A stretch of 48,048 nucleotides of DNA from Microvirga aerophila (GTDB lineage: Bacteria > Pseudomonadota > Alphaproteobacteria > Rhizobiales > Beijerinckiaceae): positions 1 through 48,048 of the forward strand of contig NZ_QOIO01000046.1 in assembly GCF_003332305.1 (NCBI RefSeq), given 5' to 3'. The position numbers were made by a program, and so were the translations under genes. Below, piece after piece: positions 42,510 through 48,048 of this stretch (position 1 is the first letter of the stretch; every line of letters begins with the position of its first letter). A model generated the notes under the pieces. That model was not told the origin of the DNA, searched no databases, and worked only from the letters and a program-made list of their open reading frames with translations.

Positions 42510-43613
42510 TCAAGCCCTCGCCATGCTGGATCGCATCAGCATCCTGGCAACGAGGCGCCGGAACAGACCGTCGAGAGCACCCGCGAACAGGATGATGATG
42601 CCGCCGATGACCACCACCATATCACGGGTGATGGCCGGCTGTTCGAAGGCAAGCTCCGCGCCGCCCTGATAGAGGATGCCGAACAGGAGCGACGCCAGGA
42701 TGATGCCGACCGGATGGGCGCGCCCCATCAACGCGACGGCGATCCCGACGAAGCCGTAGCCAGCCGTGAATTCGAGCAGCAGGCGGTGCTGATAGCCCAT
42801 GAGTTCGTTCACCGCGAGACCGCCCGCCAGTGCGCCGGAAATGACCATGGCGATGACGATGACGCGCGCTGGCGAAATGCCCGCATAAACCGCCGCCGTC
42901 GGGTTCGAGCCGACGACGCGGATCGCATAGCCCAGGCGCGAGCGGTAGATGAGCAGCCAGACACCGTAGCAGGCGGCGAGCGCCAGGAAGAGCGTGAGAT
43001 TGAGCTGAGAGGCCGGCACTTTGATGCCGAAAACAGCCAGGGCATCGTGCATGAACGGGATGTAGGACTGCTCCGGGAAGGCCCGGGTCTCCGGATTCAT
43101 GGATTGCGGCTCCCGCAGCACGTTCACCAGCAGATAGACGATCAGCACGCTTGCGAGCCAGTTGAACATGATCGTCGTGATCACGATGTGGCTGCCGCGC
43201 TTGGCCTGGAGATAACCGGGAATGGCCGCCCAAGCGGCCCCGAAGGCGGCGGCGCCGAGAATGCCGAGCGGGATCAGAAGGAAGCCTGGCAGGAACGTGA
43301 GATTGTTGAGGACAAGGGCCACGCCGAGGCCCGCAAGCGTCGCTTGCCCCTCTCCGCCGATGTTGAACAGGCCCGCATGGTAGGCGACCGCCACCGCCAA
43401 TCCCACGAAGATGAAGTCCGTCATGTAGAACAGGGTGAAACCTAAGCCCTCGCCGGTGCCGAGGCTGCCCTGCAGCAGCCACCGGGTGGCGGTCAGCGGA
43501 TTCTCGCCGATGCTGAGCACGACGAGGCCAGCCACCAGAAAGGCCGCGACGACCGAGACGGCGGGCACCACGATGGTGTCGGCCCATTTGGGCAGGTCGA
43601 TGGGAGCGCTCAC
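42510..43613 (-). CDS. Nucleoside ABC transporter permease (NupP/YufP type)
   Basis: This 367-residue partner permease has about nine hydrophobic segments. Diagnostic blocks are YHAGLFNIGGEGQATLAGLG, RSRLGYAIRVVGSNPTAAVYAGISPARVIV and ELAFEQPAITRDMVVVIGG. The start is a GTG at 43613 overlapping the stop of the VOC gene as GTGA. Together with the 41601 permease it forms the membrane part of the BMP-family nucleoside importer. Confidence 0.93.
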   Translation of the reverse strand: MSAPIDLPKWADTIVVPAVSVVAAFLVAGLVVLSIGENPLTATRWLLQGSLGTGEGLGFTLFYMTDFIFVGLAVAVAYHAGLFNIGGEGQATLAGLGVALVLNNLTFLPGFLLIPLGILGAAAFGAAWAAIPGYLQAKRGSHIVITTIMFNWLASVLIVYLLVNVLREPQSMNPETRAFPEQSYIPFMHDALAVFGIKVPASQLNLTLFLALAACYGVWLLIYRSRLGYAIRVVGSNPTAAVYAGISPARVIVIAMVISGALAGGLAVNELMGYQHRLLLEFTAGYGFVGIAVALMGRAHPVGIILASLLFGILYQGGAELAFEQPAITRDMVVVIGGIIILFAGALDGLFRRLVARMLMRSSMARA

Positions 43614-44044
43614 TTGAGACTATCCGGCAGGAACATGTGGCCCTGCTCATCGAGGGGGAAGGAGGGATTCCAGGCCACCTCCCAGAGATGGCCGTCAGGA
43701 TCGGCGAAGTAGCCCGAATAGCCGCCCCAGAACACATCCTGCAAGGGCTTGACCGCACGGGCGCCGGCTTGAAGCGCGCGAGCAAAAACCTCGTCGGCTT
43801 CGTCCTTCGTATGCGCGTTGTATGCAAGCGATATGGCCGCAAAGCCGGTGGGCTGGTCCTCGACTCCCGCATCCTTGGCGAGATCGGCGCGGCCGAAGAG
43901 CGCCAGCGCCAAGCCATTCGCTTGGAAGAAGGCGACTCCCTCCTGGCTTGCGGACGAAGCTGTCCAGCCCCAGGCTTCGTAGAAGGCGCGGGACCTCGGC
44001 AGATCGGTCACGCCAAGAGTCACAAGGGTGATGCGCGGTTGCAT
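43610..44044 (-). CDS. VOC-superfamily (glyoxalase/bleomycin-resistance-like) protein
   Basis: This 144-residue protein begins MQPRITLVTLGVTDLPRSRAF. It has the two beta-alpha-beta-beta-beta modules of the VOC fold, with QPTGFAAISLAYN and GGYSGYFADPDGHLWEVAWNP near the C-terminal Glu ligand. The family includes metal-dependent lyases, isomerases and dioxygenases. It sits inside the nucleoside importer operon: its start overlaps the ATPase stop by one base and its stop overlaps the permease start. A role with a nucleoside or nucleobase metabolite is possible but unproven. Confidence 0.9.
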   Translation of the reverse strand: MQPRITLVTLGVTDLPRSRAFYEAWGWTASSASQEGVAFFQANGLALALFGRADLAKDAGVEDQPTGFAAISLAYNAHTKDEADEVFARALQAGARAVKPLQDVFWGGYSGYFADPDGHLWEVAWNPSFPLDEQGHMFLPDSLK

Positions 44045-45567
44045 CAGGCGGCCTCGTCAGTAACGCCAGCCATGAGGAGACCGAGATCCTGCTCGTTGGT
44101 CTCGGATGCCTTGCGTTCGCCGGTGATGTGGCCGCCGCACATGGTGAGGATGCGGTCGGACAGGTTCATGATCTCGTCGAGCTCAACCGAGACCAGAAGA
44201 ATGCCCACGCCCGCATCCCGCAGCGCGATCAAGCGCCGGTGGATGAATTCGATGGCGCCGATATCGACCCCGCGCGTGGGCTGCCCGACCAGGAGAACTT
44301 TCGGGCTGCGCTCGATTTCGCGGGCGAGCACGATCTTCTGTTGGTTGCCGCCGGAGAATTTCGAGGTCTTGAGCCGCGGCGCGGGCGGGCGCACGTCGTA
44401 ATGCTCCATCTTGGCCGCAAGGTCCGCGACCATGCGGTCATGATCCAGAATAGGCCCACGCCCGAGTTGCGGCTCATCTGTGAAGCCGAGCACCGCGCTC
44501 TCGAAAGCCTGGAACGCTGGCACGAGCCCCATGCGTAGGCGGTCCTCCGGCACGTGCAGAAGTCCAAGCTGGCGCATGCGGTGCGGGTTGTGCTCGCTGA
44601 AGCGGATCTCTTGGCCTCCGAAGCGCATGGTTCCGACAACGGGCTGGCGCATACCCGCAAGAGCTTCCAGCAATTCGCTCTGCCCGTTGCCCGCAACGCC
44701 CGCAATGCCGACGATCTCGCCGGCCCGAACCGTGAGGGAGACATCAGCAACCCGCTGCACGCCGCGATGATCGATCACCGACAGGTTCTCGACTTCCAGC
44801 AATGGTACGCCGGGTGTGCGCTCCTCCTTCTCGACGCGTAGCAGAACGCGACGTCCGACCATGAGCTCCGCGAGCTCCGGCGGAGATGTGTTGGCGGTCT
44901 CGACGGTGGCCACCATCTCGCCGCGGCGCATGACCGAGACCCGGTCCGTGATGGCCATGATCTCGCGCAGCTTATGGGTAATGAGGATGACCGTCTTACC
45001 CTGTTCCTTCAGCGCCCGCAGCAATTCGAAGAGCGCATCCGCCTCGGGGGGCGTGAGCACGGCGGTAGGCTCGTCGAGAATGAGAATGTCGGCGCCGCGA
45101 TAAAGCGCTTTCAGAATTTCGACACGCTGCTGGAGACCGACCGACAGATCGCCCACCGTGGCATTCACGTCGATCTCAAGGCCGTAATCGCGGGACAAGC
45201 GCGCAAGCTCCGCCCTCACCTTGGCTTCGCCGCCCCGCAGGAGAACACCGCCTTCGGCGCCGAGCATCACGTTCTCAACCACGGTGAGCGGCTCGACCAG
45301 CATGAAGTGCTGGTGCACCATGCCGATACCGACGTGGATGGCGTCGGCCGGAGAGCGGATGGCGACCGGCTTTCCGCCCACCTGGATCTCGCCGGAATCC
45401 GCCTCGTAGAACCCGTACAGGATCGACATCAGGGTCGATTTCCCGGCCCCGTTTTCGCCGACGATGCCGTGGATCGTGCCGCGCTCCACGACGAGGTTGA
45501 CGTCCTTGTTGGCGTGAACCTCGCCGAAGCTCTTGTTGATGGCGGACAGCTGGATGGCGGGGGACAT
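44044..45567 (-). CDS. ATPase of the nucleoside ABC importer
   Basis: This 507-residue protein has two ABC domains. Domain 1 has Walker A GENGAGKST (37-45), the LSVGLQQRVEILKAL signature and LILDEPTAVLTPPEAD. Domain 2 has a degenerate Walker A (GVAGNGQSELLEAL) but a good FSGGNQQKIVLARE signature and VGQPTRGVDIGAIEF, the pattern of sugar and nucleoside ATPases such as RbsA and NupO. ATG 45567 matches the family N-terminus; the frame extends to 45639 with an unrelated 24 residues. A 36-bp palindrome lies 78 bases upstream, between it and the binding-protein gene. Confidence 0.94.
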   Translation of the reverse strand: MSPAIQLSAINKSFGEVHANKDVNLVVERGTIHGIVGENGAGKSTLMSILYGFYEADSGEIQVGGKPVAIRSPADAIHVGIGMVHQHFMLVEPLTVVENVMLGAEGGVLLRGGEAKVRAELARLSRDYGLEIDVNATVGDLSVGLQQRVEILKALYRGADILILDEPTAVLTPPEADALFELLRALKEQGKTVILITHKLREIMAITDRVSVMRRGEMVATVETANTSPPELAELMVGRRVLLRVEKEERTPGVPLLEVENLSVIDHRGVQRVADVSLTVRAGEIVGIAGVAGNGQSELLEALAGMRQPVVGTMRFGGQEIRFSEHNPHRMRQLGLLHVPEDRLRMGLVPAFQAFESAVLGFTDEPQLGRGPILDHDRMVADLAAKMEHYDVRPPAPRLKTSKFSGGNQQKIVLAREIERSPKVLLVGQPTRGVDIGAIEFIHRRLIALRDAGVGILLVSVELDEIMNLSDRILTMCGGHITGERKASETNEQDLGLLMAGVTDEAA

Positions 45568-45644
45568 AAGCCTCGACAATCCTCCCGGCGCGTCAAACCC
45601 AAGGCCGGGATCAATCAAAAATGAAAGACGAACACGCAAAGAGG

Positions 45645-45680
45645 CTACCGGGCGCGGGTCTCGAGACCCGCGCCCGGTAG
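45645..45680. other. Perfect 36-bp palindrome between the binding protein and ATPase genes
   Basis: CTACCGGGCGCGGGTCTC (45645-45662) is followed directly by its exact reverse complement (45663-45680), giving 18-bp arms with no spacer. It begins 9 bases after the binding-protein stop on the minus strand. No T-run follows, so it may stabilise the 3' end of the binding-protein mRNA and partly terminate transcription. That would let the binding protein be made in excess of the ATPase, as is common in ABC operons. Confidence 0.85.
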
Positions 45681-45689
45681 GATTTCACC

Positions 45690-46694
45690 TTACATCGGGC
45701 ACTTCGAGTCCGACATGTAGTCGTGCACCTTGATGGCGCCGGACTTGATGTCGGCTGCGGCCTTGTCGGCAGCAGCCTTCATGTCGGCCGTGACGAGCGA
45801 CTTGTTGTTGTCGTCGAGAGCCCAGGCTACGCCGTCCTCAGCAAGGCCGAGCACCGAGACGCCTGCCTTGAAGGTGCCCTTCTTGGCCTGGTCGAACACA
45901 TTGTAGGTAGCCACGTCCACACGCTTGACCATGGAGGTCAGAACCTTACCGGGATGCAGGTTGTTCTGGTTCGAGTCGACGCCGATGCCGAGCTTGCCTG
46001 CGTCGGCCGTAGTGCGCAGAACGCCAACGCCTGTGCCGCCGGCCGCGTGGTAGATCACATCTGCGCCGCGGTCGATCTGGCTCTTGGCGAGTTCGCCGCC
46101 CTTCACCGGGTCGTTCCAGGCAGCGCCCGTGGTGCCGGTCATGTTCTGGAACACCTCGGCGTCCTTCTTGGCGTGTTTCACGCCCTGGACGTAGCCGCAG
46201 GCGAACTTGCGGATGAGCGGGATGTCCATGCCGCCCACGAAGCCGACCTTGTTGGTCTTGGAGGCTTGAGCGGCCAGAAGGCCGACCAGGAACGAGCCCT
46301 CATGCTCCTTGAACACGATGGACTGCACGTTTGGCTTTTCGATCACGGAATCGATGATGGCGAACTGGGTCTTGGGAAACTCGTCGGCGACCTTCTTCAG
46401 GGCCGATTCCTGGCTGAAGCCCACTGCCACGATGGGCGAGAAACCGTCGCGGGCGAAGCGGCGGAGCGCCTGCTCACGCTGGGCGTCGTTCTGCGGCTCG
46501 AAATCGCGATAGTCGGTCCCCGTATCCTTCTTGTACTTCTCCGCGCCTGAATGGACGCCCTCGTTGAAGGATTTGTCGAACTTGCCACCGAGATCATAGA
46601 CCACGGCGGGCTTGAAGGCGGCCTGCTGCGCAAAGGCTGCCGTAGCGGAAAAGGCGAGGCCTGCAAGTGCGAGACCGAACTTGGTGACTGTCAT
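45690..46694 (-). CDS. BMP-family nucleoside-binding periplasmic protein
   Basis: This protein of 334 residues belongs to the basic membrane protein (PnrA/BmpA) family of purine and pyrimidine nucleoside-binding proteins. A Sec signal (MTVTKFGLALAGLAFSATAAFAQ) precedes the mature part. Domain blocks are DLGGKFDKSFNEG, VAVGFSQESALKKVADEFP, GFVGGMDIPLIRKFACGYVQGV, and IYHAAGGTGVGVL. No lipobox Cys is present, so it is soluble in the periplasm. ATG 46694 is favoured since AGGGA lies 9 nt before it; ATG 46700 is only 3 nt from AGGGA. A TTGACA at 46782-46787 (minus strand) may be the -35 of its promoter, with a poor -10. Confidence 0.93.
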   Translation of the reverse strand: MTVTKFGLALAGLAFSATAAFAQQAAFKPAVVYDLGGKFDKSFNEGVHSGAEKYKKDTGTDYRDFEPQNDAQREQALRRFARDGFSPIVAVGFSQESALKKVADEFPKTQFAIIDSVIEKPNVQSIVFKEHEGSFLVGLLAAQASKTNKVGFVGGMDIPLIRKFACGYVQGVKHAKKDAEVFQNMTGTTGAAWNDPVKGGELAKSQIDRGADVIYHAAGGTGVGVLRTTADAGKLGIGVDSNQNNLHPGKVLTSMVKRVDVATYNVFDQAKKGTFKAGVSVLGLAEDGVAWALDDNNKSLVTADMKAAADKAAADIKSGAIKVHDYMSDSKCPM

Positions 46695-46850
46695 CGGCAT
46701 AGTTCCCTGTTAGATCACTCGGGCTTTGTTACCCGGTTGCGCCTGACGATGGCACGGGAAGGGCCATGACGCCAAGCATCCTGTCAAGACAACCGGGCGA
46801 TTTCCTCCCAGGATGGTTGATGGCTGCCGCCATGTGGATAAGCTCTCCCA

Positions 46851-47687
46851 ATGTCCCTGATGCCCGATGAAATCGACCGATACGCCCGCCACCTCGTCCT
46901 TCGTGACATAGGAGGGCCGGGACAGATCAAACTCAAGGAAGCTCGCGTTCTCGTGATCGGCGCAGGCGGGCTCGGCGCGCCCCTTATTCAGTATCTCGCC
47001 GCAGCTGGAACCGGCACCATCGGCATCGTGGACGATGACGAGGTGTCCCTGTCCAACCTGCAGCGTCAGGTGATCCATGCGACATCCGACCTCGGGCGTA
47101 AAAAGGTGGACAGCGCGGCGGACGCGGTCGAGCGCCTCAATCCGCATGTGAAGGTCGAAGCCCACCCGGTTCGACTGACCGATGGGAATGCGCGAGAGAT
47201 CATCGCGCAATACAACCTTGTTGCAGACGGGTCCGACAATTTCGAAACCCGTTATGCGGTGTCGGATGCCTGCTTCTTCGAGCGGAAGCCTCTCGTCACG
47301 GCGGCTCTGGGCCAGTTCGATGGGTCGCTGACGACCATAAGAGCCTTCGAGCAGGGTTCGAACGGAACGCCGAACCCCACCTACCGCTGTCTCTTCCCCT
47401 CCCCCCCGCCGCCGGGAGCTGTTCCCACCTGCGCGGAAGCCGGCGTCCTCGGCGCCCTCGCCGGGGTCATGGGGAGCCTGATGGCCATGGAGGTGATCCG
47501 CGAGGTCGTGGGGTTCGGCGAGAGCCTGGTTGGCCGGCTTCTCATGGTCGACGCGCGCTCCATGCGCTTCGATACGGTGCGCTATGGGTGGGACGAGAGC
47601 AATCCGTTGAGCGGGCTGAAAACCGGGCAATCCAGGCGGAAGCGCAGCGAAGAGCCGGGATCGTCCGGGAAGCTCGCGCATGAGTGA
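46851..47687 (+). CDS. moeB: MoeB/ThiF-type E1-like adenylyltransferase
   Basis: This 278-residue enzyme adenylates the C-terminus of a sulfur-carrier protein such as MoaD or ThiS. The ATP loop VLVIGAGGLGAPLIQYLA (33-50), Asp62/Asp63-region VDDDEVSLSNLQRQ and the catalytic Cys194 (VPTCAEAGVLGAL) are present. The usual zinc ligand pair is only half present: Cys180 in TYRCLFP, while the C-terminal CxxC found in MoeB is missing. The tail after 250 (KTGQSRRKRSEEPG) is Arg/Lys/Ser-rich and poorly conserved. It ends in an 8-base overlap with the GIY-YIG gene. Whether MoaD or ThiS is its partner cannot be told from this window. Confidence 0.9.
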   Translation: MSLMPDEIDRYARHLVLRDIGGPGQIKLKEARVLVIGAGGLGAPLIQYLAAAGTGTIGIVDDDEVSLSNLQRQVIHATSDLGRKKVDSAADAVERLNPHVKVEAHPVRLTDGNAREIIAQYNLVADGSDNFETRYAVSDACFFERKPLVTAALGQFDGSLTTIRAFEQGSNGTPNPTYRCLFPSPPPPGAVPTCAEAGVLGALAGVMGSLMAMEVIREVVGFGESLVGRLLMVDARSMRFDTVRYGWDESNPLSGLKTGQSRRKRSEEPGSSGKLAHE

Positions 47688-47994
47688 GGCATTCTATGTC
47701 CATATCCTAGCGACGAGAAAGGATGGCCCGCTTTATGCTGGAATCACCAACAACCTACATAAACGCGTGTACGAGCATAAGACCCACGCGGTTCCAGGCT
47801 TCACCGCGCGCTACAATGTGGATCGGCTGGTCTATTTTGAGATTTTCGAGAACCCGGAAGCCGCGATTGCTCGCGAAAAGCAGCTCAAGAAGTGGCATCA
47901 GGCGTGGAAAGTTGCACTGATCGAGCGGGAGAACCCCGAATGGCGCGACTTGGCTGAGGAGTTCGTCCCTTTAGAGCGGATTCGATTTAGGTGA
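47680..47994 (+). CDS. GIY-YIG domain protein (UPF0213/YhbQ-like)
   Basis: This 104-residue protein shows the GIY-YIG nuclease core: YVHILAT (6-12), LYAGITNNLHKRVYEHK (18-34) with the catalytic Arg29, and the C-terminal metal-binding Glu in NPEAAIAREKQLKKWHQ. Single-domain members are small proteins of uncertain function; some have DNA-cutting activity. It starts within the moeB stop region (ATGAGTGA overlap). It lies directly before the transposase remnant at the window end. Confidence 0.92.
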   Translation: MSEAFYVHILATRKDGPLYAGITNNLHKRVYEHKTHAVPGFTARYNVDRLVYFEIFENPEAAIAREKQLKKWHQAWKVALIERENPEWRDLAEEFVPLERIRFR

Positions 47995-48048
47995 ACTCGT
48001 ATCCGCAGTTGCTGAGGTAGTTCTGGCATTCGTCCGCCGGGAAGCTGT
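47987..48048 (-). mobile_element. C-terminal fragment of an IS630-type transposase (cut by window edge)
   Basis: On the minus strand a frame enters from beyond the window and ends at TAA (complement of 47987-47989) after SFPADECQNYLSNCGYEFT. This matches the typical C-terminal end of IS630-family transposases (a DECxNYxxxxGY pattern). Only 20 codons are visible, so the assignment is tentative. The fragment stops 3 bases before overlapping the GIY-YIG stop, in convergent orientation. It points in the same direction as the transposase at the window start. Confidence 0.6.

Noticed and set aside
1..48048. Window as a circular molecule joining the two transposase fragments
   Set aside because: The frames would join but the product would be only about 101 residues, lacking the whole catalytic domain of a 330-350 residue transposase.

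Overview
The window reads as a chromosomal segment of a GC-rich alphaproteobacterium, most likely Hyphomicrobiales and possibly close to Microvirga or other Methylobacteriaceae/Beijerinckiaceae. This is judged from protein style: a membrane-anchored CycM-type cytochrome c, a DnaX without the zinc-module cysteines, a small SRP RNA beside dnaX, and a YejABEF-type importer. No 16S or species marker is present, so the genus is a guess. Coding density is high. Many neighbouring genes share ATGA, GTGA or TGATG overlaps, which implies long translationally coupled operons. No stretch over 300 bases lacks a gene.

Layout. 1-241 is the N-terminal part of an IS630-type transposase cut by the window edge. 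It is followed by a HAD pyrimidine 5'-nucleotidase. An RTX calcium-binding secreted protein (1277-4183) is interrupted by one in-frame TGA. Housekeeping genes follow: a DUF892 ferritin-like protein, rmuC, def-fmt-GNAT-truA, a membrane protein, dapE - small AT-rich membrane protein - dapD, recR-ybaB-dnaX, the SRP RNA, a HIT protein, nudC, pheA-kdsB and cycM. From 19112 to 27130 lies a peptide ABC importer operon (two YejA-like binding proteins, a DUF4260 protein, YejB, YejE, YejF), then a zinc-type cation efflux protein.

From about 28.2 kb to 46.7 kb the window is dominated by nucleoside and nucleobase salvage and breakdown. On the plus strand are deoB, a GTP-cyclohydrolase-II-like protein (URC1 type), a DUF1688 protein (URC4 type), upp and a DgoK-type kinase, followed by an M17 aminopeptidase, a MarR regulator with an NlpC/P60 hydrolase, and a TSUP permease. 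On the minus strand, reading from 46.7 kb downwards, are a BMP-family nucleoside-binding protein, its ABC ATPase, a VOC protein, two permeases, cdd, punA, deoC, deoA and a GhrA-like reductase. Together they would import nucleosides, deaminate cytidine, phosphorolyse nucleosides, feed deoxyribose-phosphate into central metabolism (DeoA/PunA to DeoB to DeoC), convert uracil to UMP (Upp) and probably open and degrade the uracil ring by the little-studied URC route. This set is the most interesting system in the window.

The right end holds a MoeB/ThiF-type E1 enzyme overlapping a small GIY-YIG protein, and a second fragment that looks like the C-terminus of an IS630-type transposase. The main non-coding signals are a perfect 36-bp palindrome between the nucleoside-binding protein and its ATPase, a hairpin between urc1 and urc4, an AT-rich palindrome before the RTX gene, terminators after the RTX gene and cycM, and a promoter for the SRP RNA.
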